Shown: positions 33,701 through 45,332 of the stretch, one piece after another
Layout: the number at the start of each line of letters is the position of its first letter
Numbering within the stretch: the stretch's first letter is position 1
Assembly: GCA_947561585.1 (NCBI GenBank)
Contig: CANNZV010001857.1
Location: forward strand, 62,001-126,000
Direction of reading: 5' to 3'
From: Caprella mutica
Taxonomy: Eukaryota; Arthropoda; Malacostraca; Amphipoda; Caprellidae
DNA length: 64,000 bases
The notes under the pieces: generated by a model
The model's input: only the letters and a program-made list of their open reading frames with translations
What the model was told of the DNA's origin: nothing
The model's database searches: none
Translations under genes and position numbers: made by a program

Positions 33701-34608
33701 TACTACAATTTGCATTAATATTTTTATTATTCATATGATGTTATGAGAAACAATTAGTTCAGAAAATAGTCTTTATAATAGTAACTTGTCAACAGTAACT
33801 ATTTATTATTTAACTACGCAATACCTATATATAATATGGTCAACCAGAGATTGGCCATAAAAAATTCTTCATGGTCGTGTTATTGGACGGTTCCATGTTT
33901 TCGGACACGTTAGAAATAAATACTTATATAATTATGATTTTATAACTTCTATATTGATTGGTATCATGAAACCAGCACATCATAAGTTAAATAATAATTA
34001 TTCTATTTTTTTCTTTCCTGTCCGTCAATGTGGACCAATCCGATATCTTGGAACTTACCATATTGTCAATAATATTTATAGTACATAATATAATTTTTTT
34101 CAATGTAACACAATTATAAAAAATCTTAGTATCAAACTAATTACTCACCAAACTGATTGAGAGTTCAGTTAATTTCAATTCATTTGCTACTTAAATACTT
34201 GAGTTGTCATTCCTCGTTCTCATTACTATTTTGTAATAGGACTCAGTCGTGATATTATTAATTTGAGCTGAGCCCTATATTACGTTATTATTACATTCAA
34301 TATTCCAAACATTCGTGTTTAATTTTTAATCAAGTTTTCCGTTCCTAATTACAGCTCTTTATGGAGTGATTTTCCCAGGAGACTCAGAACCAGCCTTCAG
34401 TAACTACAGACTGTGGGAGTCAATCGGTTACATCATCAACTACTCCACTCAATCGTCTCTGTGTAACACAGACAAGCTTTACATCGTCATTTTCTTCTTG
34501 GTTGCTGGAATGATTGGCTACTACTCGGTGGAGATACTGGAAAGACGCAAAGTCCTACCGCGTGATGAATCAGGAAAAGTGAAGCCTGTTGATAAATTTT
34601 TATGCTAG
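24731..34608 (+). CDS. UNC93A: UNC93A-like multispan membrane protein, eight exons
   Basis: The exons join in phase to 491 codons: 24731-24788, 27154-27307, 28929-29172, 32452-32575, 32672-32879, 32978-33143, 33237-33504, 34355-34608 (TAG 34606-34608). All introns have GT-AG ends. Family hallmarks in order: a charged cytoplasmic N-terminus, TM1 with SYNSMANLQSS (about 58-68), LLGMGAAPMWSAKCTYLTE (134-152), RFFGIFFLFFQCSQ (171-184), SGVEQGYIGADYT, GVHMVGYVMICFGVCDA and PALWGISDAVWQTQIN (392-407), then two last helices and a basic tail. About twelve transmembrane segments fit the major-facilitator-like UNC93 fold. An N-x-S/T site (NST, 224-226) lies in the loop between TM5 and TM6. UNC-93 is a regulatory subunit of a muscle K+ channel complex in C. 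elegans; the exact function of UNC93A proteins is poorly known. Length is normal for the family and the frame is unbroken, so I judge it functional. Confidence 0.95.
25211..26429. mobile_element. TIR/foldback element with internal 28-bp array in UNC93 intron 1
   Basis: The ends GGAGCAAATAAAGATAACGG and its diverged complement (26405-26429) are flanked by GCTTATTT (25203-25210) and GCATATTT (26430-26437), an 8-bp duplication with one mismatch. Adjoining the left end are about 12 units of AAAGATAACGGCCCAGAAATGAAGCTAGT; one to two inverted-family units remain on the right. The interior carries two further inverted-repeat pairs. No coding sequence. Confidence 0.75.
25764..26091. repeat. MITE-like inverted repeat inside the intron 1 element
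   Basis: GGTGTCCGCTTCTACGCG...GATACGCACGGGAATATAT on the left (25764-25833) is matched by the inverted sequence ending AAAGCGGACACC (26022-26091). A second inverted pair, CCCGTTAAAAATAATG (25639-25654) with 25979-25996, interlocks with it rather than nesting. Confidence 0.7.
26640..27143 (+). repeat. 16-19 bp minisatellite (TAAGTACCATGTCTTC) next to exon 2
   Basis: About 28 to 30 units run head to tail and stop only about 10 bp before the exon 2 acceptor (CTCTCCCACAG, exon starts 27154). Unit variants have C or A in the seventh-last position (GTCTTC/GACTTC). Confidence 0.95.
27308..28928. other. UNC93 intron 2
   Basis: It contains at least two diverged copies of a unit of about 400-470 bp: the motif GATCTGCTAGGAGTGCAGCC near 27381 and GACCAGATAGGAGCACAGCC near 27830, each followed by a TTGTTGTTGGTGATTTTATG-like stretch. 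No ORF of note. Confidence 0.5.
29401..31365 (+). mobile_element. Foldback element, copy 2, with expanded terminal array
   Basis: It is flanked by perfect 8-bp duplications GTAAATTC (29393-29400 and 31366-31373). The left end is CGTTCGCGGACA followed by six or seven units of GGACAAAATGCCTAAC; the right end is about 60 inverted units GGCATTTTGTCCGTTA (30421-31358), ending TCCTAGTACC. The interior matches copy 1 (18415-19464) in reverse complement. Unit variants (GTTA, GTTG, GTA, CTGTA) recur in the same order several times, showing higher-order duplication inside the array. Confidence 0.9.
31420..31648 (+). mobile_element. piggyBac-type MITE, copy 2
   Basis: 229 bp, starting CCCTATCGCGCCGAC and ending GGCGCGAAAGGG, flanked on both sides by TTAA (31416-31419, 31649-31652). 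CCC...GGG termini with TTAA duplication are the piggyBac signature. It has no coding capacity. Confidence 0.88.
33505..34354. other. UNC93 intron 7 with a diverged MITE-like repeat
   Basis: Sequences GGACGGTTCCATGTTTTCGG (near 33886) and the inverted GATATCTTGGAACTTACC (near 34041-34060) resemble the ends of the short TIR element seen at 6910-7076. The rest is AT-rich. Confidence 0.4.
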
Positions 34609-35433
34609 TCTGTCAAATTATACACCTAACTTATATAAGAATATTTATTATGAATTATTTATGTTATGGTTAGATATATTGTTTTGATCGAATTTAATTC
34701 ATGAATCTATCAGAAATTTTCTTTTCAAATATTGAGTTTTCTTTGATGTTCTTTTAAACGTGAATATTTATTCTTCATAGAAATCAAATATCTATATACA
34801 GCTGTTAATAGGTATTAGGTATAAAATGGTTTTTCATAAAAACTTTCCTATTTCTAAATATTGCAAAATATCATATACAGGTAAAGCTCGTTCAACTGAC
34901 AGTATAGGAGGTACCTGAAAAAGAGGTCGCTATACCGATCTAATGAGCACTATACAAATTATAGTTTAATTGGGGATTTAAACTTTGTAAAAGATTAACA
35001 GCATTTCAAAGAAACGCTAATGAAGGTAAACAATCTCAGATTGTTAATAAGTGAAAATTTTGGTAGACATAACTGTCGCTTGAACTACTATAAATATGAT
35101 AAAAAAGGGTAATAATTTCTAACTTCACTTAAATAGATAGAGATACTATGTACCTGCATGCAAATTAATATACACAGAATAATTAATGAGAGTCAATTTA
35201 ACTGAATAAATAAATAAAGTATATATTACCAAATAGTGTAGAATGATTACACCTCTTTCTAATTTCTATAGAACTTTTGTAATCAAAGAAAATGTGCAGA
35301 AAAGAGTAACAAGAACAAAATTATTGAAAATCGGAAAAAATAATACAGTGAGAGTTCATTGTAACTTGTAATACTTTTAAATATTTAACAGCAACTCAGT
35401 TGCCAGCTCTTTGAGCTGATGCTAGACCACTTG
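34609..35433. other. 3' flank of the UNC93-like gene
   Basis: AT-rich DNA with several possible poly(A) signals. No ORF or repeat stands out before the CTGG target duplication of the LTR element. Confidence 0.4.
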
Positions 35434-35437
35434 CTGG

Positions 35438-35879
35438 TGTGACGTTGTTAGTTTACTTCCCTATAACGTTTCAGTGTATGGGCTCTAAGTGATAGGATCC
35501 TACTCTATATAGTATTTTCAGATTCCTTTCTCTTTATATATCTCTTTCTACTAAATACTCATGGTACCATGCCCTAGAACCACCTTGCCACTATGGTTCC
35601 GACCTCAGGCCTCTGGTCCAAGCTTAACTGTATTTAAGGGTAATGAAGTAAAGTAATTAACACTTAAAGAGAATATATTCATTAGTCAAGCAAGGGTTAT
35701 TACAAAGAATATCTCCACTAGAACGCTCGCAAGTTAAGGTCTCAATAACTACGAACAGGAGATAAGGTGTGTAGCTCGCGAGAGCAGATCGGTAACTCAC
35801 TTGGATGTTACTTACTTACAATCATATAGGTTCGTGATGATAGTAATGCATACACAATTGCTGTGTTTACATTACCACA
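35438..35879 (-). repeat. 3' LTR of the complete element
   Basis: 442 bp, starting TGTGACGTTGTTAG on the + strand. It is identical to the other LTR except at 35447, 35449 and 35450. The adjacent purine tract on the minus strand (GGAAGGGGGG, 35884-35893) primes plus-strand synthesis. Confidence 0.95.
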
Positions 35880-35894
35880 TCGCTCCCCCCTTCC

Positions 35895-36904
35895 GAAAAT
35901 TTCAAAGTTACAATTCACATTTTTCCAAAACTGCCAGCTGGTTTGTCTACCCATTGTTACTCTATATTGAACAATGTTCAGACGCTCACGCTGTTAGTGG
36001 AAACATGTGTTTTGGATCTCTTGAAATTTCTCGAACCGGCAATAAATACATTATTAGAAAATTGAAACATATGAGTTTTAATTCGTTCTAGAAATATGTC
36101 AGACTAATGTGCATTCACCAAACTTTCTTAAATTTTTTGTCTTACCTATACAATCTTAATTTTGCTTTAACAATATTTTTATTTATTCTCAAAATAATCT
36201 AAGTTACTCCTACCTAATATGTCTCAGTTCAAAATGTAACAACTTTTTCATTTTATAAACGTAATAACTTGCCTAATCTATTTGAGATCACACCCCTCCC
36301 CTCCTAATATGTAGATTATTAGTCTAAATATTAGCAGAGACCTTTGATCACTCCAATACATTACACAAATTGTTACTGCATTTACATTTAAAAAAAATTT
36401 ATAATCAAAAAAAATTTTCATTTATAAAAATATATTTTATTTAACTTAGTTATGTTTTATTTTAATAAAATTCCTTCTTTATTGATAAAAGTAATTTTTC
36501 ATTTTAATTTATCATATGTTATGATATCGTATTTTATGACTTTTTAATGAATTTATATTCTTAATTGAATTTATATGAATTTTGATCATCTCTATCAAAT
36601 TTTGAGACAGTTTTGATCCTTAAATTTAAATCTTAAAATTAACACCGAAAAAAAAATTAAACTTAAAATTAAATTCAATTGAAAAAACGATTATTATTAA
36701 TTTTCACTTAAAATTACCCAAACTTAAAATTAAAAAAAAAATTTAAAATAATGATCAAATTTAGTTTGAGAAAAATAATCTTAAATGCTGTTAGGTTTAG
36801 TTTTGGTAATTTCGCTTTTTGGCTTTCGTTTTGTATGAGGCATTACTATAAATGTTGTCGCCTGTATATTTACGGCCTGATCATTGAATATATTTACTGT
36901 TCTA
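35895..36904 (-). other. Retroelement 3' non-coding region
   Basis: Very AT-rich. It contains repeated AAACTTAAAATTAAA-like runs near 36650-36760 and no open frame of note. Confidence 0.5.
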
Positions 36905-37235
36905 CCTAGTTCCCCTGATCTAAAGGGGTCCCTCGTTTTATCTGATTGAAGGCTTCAGTCGCCATTTTAGACCTCAAATTCCGCATTTCGTACATTTTCA
37001 TATCCTCATCGGAGTTCATCTTTCTTGACTGATTGTAACCACATACCAGTATCATCACAACTAGCAATGTTAGGATTAATACCAAAATGTCGCTAAACAA
37101 ATCTGGTATTAGGTCGTACTTTGTAGACCCCATGTTTTTAATTGCATGCTCTAGATGAGCCTTGTTCATCGAAGTTGCTTTCTGGATCAACTCCACTACT
37201 GAGTTCAGGTCATAGATGCTCTGAGTCTGTCCCAT
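36905..37235 (-). CDS. Small membrane-protein ORF in the env position
   Basis: A 109-codon ORF starts at ATG with MGQTQS, a candidate N-myristoylation signal (Gly2, Ser6). A helical segment follows, then one strongly hydrophobic stretch of about 20 residues (ILVLILTLLVVMILV, about 49-66) and a basic/polar C-terminal tail. It is the only intact ORF between pol and the 3' LTR. The 760 bp between it and pol holds no other ORF. It has no recognisable Env domains, cysteines for disulfides or cleavage site. A virion or membrane-associated accessory protein is an inference. Confidence 0.5.
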
Positions 37236-38010
37236 CGCTCCAGCTGATTACTTCTCACGACCTTGAATAACAGTCCTGTGTGTCAACCGGCTGTGAGTGG
37301 CTGAGAGTCAGTCACTGGCTGTTTTTGGGTCTGTTGGCTGTGTGGATGGCTGTGACCTTGCTGCCTCACGGTCACTGAAATCAAAACGATACTGTTAGAT
37401 CATGGCCCCTGGTCATTTTTTAGGTATTTTATCAGATTTCAGTCTCATTTTGAATTAATCATTTTTGCTTTTAAATTATTTCAGTATTTCATCCTAAATT
37501 TGAATATATATATATATATTTTTTTTCAAATTTTGATTCTGATTTCAAACAATTTTACTACTACGTTTACAGAATATAATTCATCTTATTCGTTACACCA
37601 ACATATAAACACAAAATTTAAAATTAACATGCATACAACAAAAAAAATTAATCCTCTTAAAATTATTATATGAAATTTTATATTAATAAAATTCATAATT
37701 CATCCCATCAACTTAAACTAAATACATACAATTATTACAATTAAATTACATACAATTAAATACATACAATAATTCTCTTACTGAGCAAAGGAAATATTGT
37801 AGTTTGAACAATGAATTGTATGCTCTGTTTGTTTGACTCGCGTAAGCAAAAAAAATGTAAACATTTCTCTGACTCTTTGCATGTAACCGTGTTATATGTC
37901 ACGTGTTCGTGTGTATGTAACATGTTACTCATGTTACTTCGTTTTATGTGTTCCTTTTGTGGGCTTTCTATATGATGTTTATATTCAAATTTCTCATAAT
38001 TTGATTTCCT
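37236..38010 (-). other. Spacer between pol and the small membrane ORF
   Basis: AT-rich with a TA microsatellite near 37507-37520. A GC-richer stretch near 37255-37385 directly upstream of the small ORF repeats GGCTGTG-type words and may be its leader. Confidence 0.4.
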
Positions 38011-40455
38011 GTTTAATGATGTTAATGAAATTATTTAATTAATTTGTTGTGAATTTTTCCAACTTAGTTAGGTAATTTATGTTGCTCGTTATCGTTTGAT
38101 GTCCTAATTGAATTATAGCTTTGTTTTTTTTCACTTGAAAAACTGTACCTGGTCCTATTCAATTTAATTGTAATTTATGTGTTTTTTGATGATTTCTAAT
38201 TAATACTCGATCACCTATCTGTATAATTTTGTCTTTTCGTGTCTTATTGTGGTAAATTATGCGTTTGTTTGATTGATTAATTATGTTAGCTCTTATCTGA
38301 TCTTGAATAAATATAGCTTGTCTGGCCTTAATTTGACTATTGATTCTGATGTATCTAAATTGTAAATGTTATCCAAATTTTTGTCTTGAATATTTGGAGA
38401 TGTATCCCGGCCAAAAAGAGCGTATGAGGGTGTATCTTTCAAGGTCAAATTTAATTGATTGTTGATTGTGTTTTGGACAATATCGAGAAACATGTCCCAA
38501 TTATTGTGATCTACTGTGGCTACATAGAATCTTAATAATTTGTTAATTCTCTGGTTATTACGTTCACAAATTCCATTGGAATATGCTGAATATGGTAATA
38601 CCTCACATTTGTATATCTGATGTATTTCACTGAAAGTTCTAATTGCGTTAGACTTGAATTCTTTCGCACAATCCGACATTAACGTTTTGGGATATCCACA
38701 ACGACTAAATGTTTTACTTAGACAATCAATTACTGTGTTAGTTGATTTGTCAGCTACTGCGTGTAATTCGTTATATCTTGTCAACATACATGTTATTGAT
38801 AAAATATATTTGTTGTTCGTGTCAGTTGTTATAAAAGGTCCTATAAAATCAAATGAAACTGTTTCAAATGGTGTATTAGCTACTGGGGCAGACATTAATT
38901 TAATTGGTGTATCTAGACTTCCTTTAAGGATTTTGCAAACGTCACATCTTTTAATAAAAGATTCTATGACCGATCTTTCTTGAAAATGATAATATTTTAG
39001 TCGAAATTGAAATAGCGTATGAGCTAAACCACAATGGGTGTTAAAATGTATTGAATTAATAACTAAATTGATCATTTCATTTGGTATAACATAATTAACA
39101 ATACTGGCTGCCCGAGTATCTATTTTCCGATGTCGATATAATATTCCGTCTAATATGAAAAATTCAGCTATGTTCCTTGATGTTCCTAATTGTTTTTTAT
39201 GTAATATATCCATTATTTCCTTACAAGCAAAGTCGTTTGACTGTGCAGTCTTTAGTCTGTTTAAAGTCCATGTTATGTCTTCATGTTTAGGTATGTAGTT
39301 CAAAAATGGTTTTTCTTTGTTGATTTTATACAATTTAGATGGATCTGGTTCTTGTTCGTTTTCTGAGTCTGTTTCTGATTCACTGTCATTGTTGTTAATA
39401 ATTTGTGGTACATTTAGCTTAGCCCTCGATCTTGTGGTTGCTATAAAATTTTCAATTGAGCTACAACTTTCATTAGATGGTGTTAAAAGTTCACAATCAT
39501 CTATTGTTTCTTCCGTTAAAGGAGTTAATCTACTAAGGGTATCTGCTACCACATTTCTCTTACCTTCAAAATATTTGATGGTACACTCATATGTGCTAGC
39601 TTCGATTGCCCACCTGGCTAACGCCGTGTCTAATGGAAGTTTATTACCAAAAAATGCACATAAGAGTTTGTGATCAGTTAAAATGGTAATAGGATACCCT
39701 AGACATAGATACTGAAATTCCTTTAAAGCTAGATGTATTGCAAGAAACTCTTGTTTAGTCGTGGAGTACCTTTTTTGAGTAGAATTTAATGATTTACTGA
39801 AATATGCTATGGGTCTTAATGTTTTGCTTTTGGTCGAATCTGGTTGTAGCAATGCTGCGCCAACTCCGATATTTGAGCTGTCAGTAAATAAATAAAATGG
39901 TCTGGAATAATTTGGATGAGCTAAAACCGTATCTGATGTCAAAATATTTTTTAGACTAGTGAAGCTAGCCTCACATTCGTCAGTCCAGTCAAATTTAGTG
40001 TCCTTCCTTAATAGTCTATATAATGGGTCGGCTTTCTGACTAAATTTAGGTACGAACTTACGAAAATAATTCGCAAGCCCTAAAAATCGCTGAAGTTGTT
40101 TTACATCTGTTGGTCTAGATGCTTCTCTAAGTTTTTCGTTTTGGATACATCGGATGCCCTCAGTAGTGACTCGATGTCCAAGAAAATTAATTTCGTGTTT
40201 AAAGAATTCACACTTCTCTAATTTTAATCTCAAATGAGCGTCACGTAAATTCATTACCACTTGGCCAATATCATTTAAATGTTGTTCATATGATCGACTA
40301 AAAATTAGGATGTCATCAATAAATACGAAACATAGTTTCCCTAATACATTACTTAACGCTTTTGTCATTATTGCTTGAAATACTTTTGGACTATTGACAT
40401 AACCAAATGGTAGCTTTCTGAACTGCCATTTCTTACCATTTACCGCAAATGCTGT
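38011..40455 (-). pseudogene. pol: pol, part B: RT C-terminal half, RNase H, integrase
   Basis: The main frame runs from about 40455 to TGA-type end 38293. It shows RT VFIDDILIFS (near 40310), RNase H LFTDSSNIGVGAAL (near 39880) and NVVADTLSRL (near 39540). The integrase HHCC region (HFNTHCGLAH...CDVC, near 39030-38945), SFDFIGPF, SDCAKEF and GICERNN follow, giving the D, D, E triad. Integrase C-terminal sequence continues to about 38010, but in another frame, after a break near 38310-38330 and with an additional internal stop near 38148. An acidic insert (about 39330-39470) separates RNase H from integrase. Confidence 0.85.
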
Positions 40456-40476
40456 AAGTTTTTTAGACTCTTTAGT

Positions 40477-42369
40477 CTAAAAAAGACTCTTTAGTTCCAC
40501 CTGGTGAAATGCACTCCTCAGATCTAAACTAGAAAATATCTTTGATCCACCTAAAGATCCTAGCATGTCGTCAACTCTAGGTAAAGGGAATCCTTGTATA
40601 TGGACACACTTATTTAATGATCTGAAATCTATTACGGGTCGTATTTCCCCATTCTTTTTATGAACCACGATAACGGGAAAGTTGTATTCGGACATTGAAG
40701 GTTCTATTGTTCCTTCCTTTAACATTGATTTATTAACTTCTTCAAGTTGTTCTTGAAATTTATGTGGTATTCTATACGGTATTTTGTTGATAACTATATT
40801 AGGATCTTTCAATATTATTGTGTGTTTACATATACTAGTAGTCCCGATTTCTTCGTCATTGATCGTGATTACGTCTCTAAAGTCATTTAGTAACTGCGTC
40901 ATTTTGTCTTCATACTCTGTCATTCCACATGATATGTCAGCATTAACTAACCTTCTCGGTGCTGATGGCACTGTCTGAGAATTGTTTTCTTCATCAGCAC
41001 GTAATGTGGTGTCACGGCTTCTATCAGCGCTTCCGTCACGTGATATTTTACACTTCATATCTCGGTTGCCATGCGTTGTAACTAATGGCTCTCCATTAAT
41101 TCCAACTGCATGTACCTTTGACTTTTCATAAATTAGTTCAGGGGTAACGTTTCGTTCAAATGGCTTTGTTTTTTCGTCACTCAACACGTTTCCTAACCTA
41201 GATTTATGAGTCCTATTATTTAAACACTCCGATATAGTCGCTATATTTACTTCGACTTGCTCTTCGTACGTCTGGAGGTTTCCAACTATCATATTGTCCC
41301 GTAATATGATATCACTATCCGTCGGATTCATTACGAAAACTGGGCATATTGACACTTGATCTCCCTCTTTTTTTGTGTCTTCGATTTTTATTAGTGTTTC
41401 GGCTATCACTAAACCACTATTGAAACTTCTTTTAGCTATAATATAACTTCCTGCTTCGTTGTTTTTGACAAATCCATACAATATTTGTACGCTGTTTGCC
41501 TCAACGACTTGGCTATTTATATGAACATTTCCGTTCTTCTCGCGTTTTTTATTTTTATTCCTTGACTTCGTTTTTACCTCGGATTTCATAACCTTCGTTT
41601 GCCCTTTTTGTTGAGGTTTAACCCTTACTTTCGCAATACTACTGCGGCTGTTTGTTCGTTCGTTTATTTGTCTTATCAACGTTCTTCGTTTCGACCTATT
41701 TGAAGTAAGGACCAACTCTGATATTAAACAATCTGTGCTTAATAGTTCTTTAGTAGCTATTCTACGTTTTTCCATAAACGGAATTTTTTCTTCACCTAAT
41801 TTCAATATTTTCTTATCAAAATCAATTTGCGCGTTCGTTAAGACGTCCCTTCCTAATATTACATCATATGGTAAGCTGTTGTTGTTGATTAGTAAAGCGT
41901 TTACTGTTTGCTTATGTGATTTCGACACTAGTTCAAATTTTACTTCACCTTTTACTTCGGAACGTCCGTTTATGCCTTTAATAGTTACATTTGATTTTAT
42001 TATGTCCTCGTAACTCGCCTTGTAATTAAAATTACGACTGTTTAAAATCGTTCTCTCGCTCCCTGAATCTATTAAAGCTTCCCAATCAAATTCTTTACTA
42101 TGTAAAATTATCGTTGGCTTAGAAGTCCCTTTTATCGTATAATGACAGTCCATCAATCCGCTTAATTCATCTTTATTTTTTACTAATTGGACTGTTATAT
42201 ATGTTTCGCTCGTTTTTTTATCCTCAACGCTTAACTCTTCTTCTTTTAATAAATCGAACTTATTTTTACATTCACAGCTATTTTTTGTATTGAGTGACGA
42301 TTTACTTTTGCCATTGAATTTAACGTGCACTGGATCTAATTTATTCATGTTCAATTCACATTCGTACAC
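40477..42369 (-). pseudogene. pol: pol, part A: protease and RT N-terminal half
   Basis: A 630-codon frame. Retropepsin carries ALIDSGSERTIL (near 42065) and DVILGRDVL (near 41855). A long Lys/Asn/Ser-rich linker follows (about 41750-40980), then RT with VIDFRSLNKCV (near 40620) and LDLRSAFHQVEL (near 40505). The frame stops at 40477-40479, next to a directly repeated 11-mer (GACTCTTTAGT, twice in 30 bp), and RT continues in another frame downstream. The start is not an ATG, and the junction to gag contains a broken zinc knuckle. Confidence 0.85.
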
Positions 42370-42489
42370 GGAGCTACCGACCGTTTTCCCGTGAGACCTA
42401 CCTTGTTTTTTACTTGTGTTTGTATTTACATGTTTTTGCGAAAATCCTTGTTCTGTCCTTGATTAAAAGGTTGTTGAGCACGACATTCT

Positions 42490-43630
42490 CTACCTATATG
42501 TCCTATTTAGTAGCAACGGTAGCACTTAATTGTACTACTGCTGCTGTGGGGGTAGGGGTAGGGTGGGGGTTATTAGTGTTGTGTACATATGCTCTGCCTG
42601 TGTGATTGTATTTGAATCTGCTTCTGCGTGTATACCTACCTGCTGTTCCTCTGTTTCTTGCATCATAAGTGTAATATGCTTCTGTATCTTCCAGCATATC
42701 CTCGTGAAAATTGCCTTGATTCTCACCCTCGGGTTTTTCTATCAAAAAAGTTTCTGTGTCATTGAAATTCTTCTTTGGTATTAGAATTTTTTTATCATTT
42801 GGCAAAGATCTTATTTTCTTTGTTGTAGCAGACAGTAAATTAGCTGTTGTCTTAAAAGGACCTTCTACGACTCCTTTGATGATACTGGGGTTGATCTGTG
42901 GACCCAATATTGTTAAATACATTGATGTATTCATAAGATCTTTTGCGTGATTTTTTAATTTGCGTGTGAATGATTCATCGCTTTCAGTTGCTGTCCTTAT
43001 TGGAAATTGGGCGTTCATTGTGTCGTCATTTAAAATAAAATCCGTGACTTCGCCTATTTTTTCTAATGTACTTAAGATGTCACTGGCAGCTGTAGTTTCA
43101 TCCTTCAATTTATTAGTGTATAATTCATGACATACACTGTAGATATCCTTGCTGTCTTTCTGCACATATATGTCTTCTAGTACCGTGCATATCTCTTGGT
43201 ATGTGCTATCTTTAAATGTTTTACCGTTAACAACGTTATTAACAGTAATTTGAAAATCTCCTAGCTTGCAATCAGCGCTCCTGAAAAGGATCTTCTTTTT
43301 TTCTACGTCATCTTTATCCCCTAAGCTGGATATATGATTATTTAATAGGCTGAGATGTTGTTTGAACGTGTTCTTCTCCTCGAAAGCTGGATCTTCTGGC
43401 CTTCTTCTTCCTCTGAATATCGGCAATGAATCAGAATTAATGATTGTCGTACTCCTGCTTTTAATTATCTCTTGGAGTTGAGCTTGTGTTAATTCAACCG
43501 ACATCTTTGTGGGGGGTGTTTTGGGGGGTGTCTTGTTCTGTTTAGTTTTCTGTATTCTGGGTTTGGTTCGTCTTCCAGATCTAAGTTCTACAGCCTCAGC
43601 ATTAATCGCTTCGTCCTCTGAGGTTGGCAT
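42490..43630 (-). CDS. gag: gag, with a displaced zinc knuckle
   Basis: A 375-codon ORF from ATG 43628-43630. The N-terminus is basic and Pro-rich (RSGRRTKPRIQKTK), then helical capsid-like sequence, with an Arg-rich, aromatic RGTAGRYTRRSRFKY segment near the end. Right at its stop (42503) a CCHC zinc knuckle (C-x2-C-x4-H-x4-C) can be read in another frame at about 42484-42526, with an in-frame TAA inside it. So nucleocapsid has been disconnected from gag by a frameshift and a nonsense change, or the element uses frameshifting there. Confidence 0.75.
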
Positions 43631-44886
43631 GTGTTTCCTATCCTAATGAAGTGTTATTGTGTACTTAAACAAGTGTAGTGCACGTGTAATCACAAATTAC
43701 GAAAAAGGAAGAAAAAATAATAGGCTATCCAAAAAAATTATCCTTCAAACATAAAAAATAATCATTCAAATAATAAATAATAAATAAAATATAATTAAAT
43801 ATAGAGCAATATTTGTTAAATCAATAAATATAAAATATTTATACCTGTCAATTAATAACGACACTCAGCAATTCAAAGCTAAAAAAATGCATGCACACAT
43901 ACATCTATAATTATAACTGCTGCAGTGATGATTAATTATTACCTTCTGCTTATTGCTTATTCACCAACAACAATTCTTGACTAAACAGAACAGATTTATT
44001 CACCACTGACTAAGGTCTAACACTTAGATCTTACTCTGATCGCTTCAGAAATGAGACTGAAAATGCAAGGATGACATTAGATTTATATGTTATACTCAAC
44101 TTCCGGTTCCATGTACAGTGGGTCCCGCTTATCAGGTTTTGTCGTTGATTTTTGCTCTGATGTTAACTGTTATGATGTTAACTGAATGTTCACTGAACGT
44201 TGTGCACTGACTGTTAAGTGTTCACTGATCGTTGTGCACTGAATGTCATGCACTGTATGTTAACTGAATGTTCACTGAATGTTAACTTTTCACTGAATGT
44301 TGAATGTTCACTGAATGTTCACTGAATGTAGCAGTTTGAATAAATACTTTTCAGATGTAGTATTTAAACAAATTAGACTCTCAATTTCTGGTTGATTTAC
44401 GGCTTTTTTGCATGTTGTTTATAATCGAATGTTTTCCATCACCATTCGCCAACGTGCAACGCTTTACCCTTTCGCTTCCTCCCTCCGTGCTTTCCAGTTT
44501 CTTCCAGAATTTTCCAGAATTTTCCAGAATTTCCAGAATTTTTTTTTTTTTTTTCAGACTGGTCAGTCTTGTTGATTGTCTCTGCTCATTCAAATTTCAA
44601 ATTAGGCCATCTGTACTCTCCTTATCCTTCCGATAATTTTCGAGATGCCGTTTGCTTGACCTTGAGTTGAATTATCTTTATACTTTATCACAAAAACTGA
44701 ACACCTTAATTGGATCGTACCTTCATATAGGGTCGCAAAACCCGGTCTTGCTGTAATCAAATACTCTCCAATCAGATGGTTAACTTAGTTTTTGGTAAAT
44801 TACAAAGCTTTCAATCTTTTACTTTAGTAATTGAATTTCCGCACATTAAATTCGAATTACTTAATCACGCACCATACGGCCACCAA
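43631..44886 (-). other. Leader of the LTR element with tandem repeats and primer-binding site
   Basis: Directly inside the 5' LTR the minus strand reads TTGGTGGCCGTATGG, the expected place and TGG start for a tRNA primer-binding site; I cannot assign the tRNA. An array of about 10-17 bp ACTGAATGTTC-type units lies near 44160-44335, and TTCCAGAATT units near 44500-44540 end in a 16-T run. Confidence 0.65.
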
Positions 44887-45328
44887 TGTGACGTTATCGG
44901 TTTACTTCCCTATAACGTTTCAGTGTATGGGCTCTAAGTGATAGGATCCTACTCTATATAGTATTTTCAGATTCCTTTCTCTTTATATATCTCTTTCTAC
45001 TAAATACTCATGGTACCATGCCCTAGAACCACCTTGCCACTATGGTTCCGACCTCAGGCCTCTGGTCCAAGCTTAACTGTATTTAAGGGTAATGAAGTAA
45101 AGTAATTAACACTTAAAGAGAATATATTCATTAGTCAAGCAAGGGTTATTACAAAGAATATCTCCACTAGAACGCTCGCAAGTTAAGGTCTCAATAACTA
45201 CGAACAGGAGATAAGGTGTGTAGCTCGCGAGAGCAGATCGGTAACTCACTTGGATGTTACTTACTTACAATCATATAGGTTCGTGATGATAGTAATGCAT
45301 ACACAATTGCTGTGTTTACATTACCACA
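44887..45328 (-). repeat. 5' LTR of the complete element
   Basis: 442 bp, same sequence as 35438-35879 except three transitions at 44896, 44898 and 44899, all within four bases near the edge facing the primer-binding site. Confidence 0.95.
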
Positions 45329-45332
45329 CTGG

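Larger units (their letters stand above)
35438..45328 (-). mobile_element. Complete Ty3/gypsy-type LTR retrotransposon
   Basis: It is bounded by two 442-bp LTRs (TGTGA...CCACA) and flanked by CTGG at 35434-35437 and 45329-45332. Transcription runs on the minus strand: 5' LTR 44887-45328, a 1.26 kb leader, gag, protease-RT-RNase H-integrase, a small membrane-protein ORF, then polypurine tract and 3' LTR 35438-35879. The LTRs differ at three bases only, so insertion is recent, yet gag/pol carry several breaks. Confidence 0.95.
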
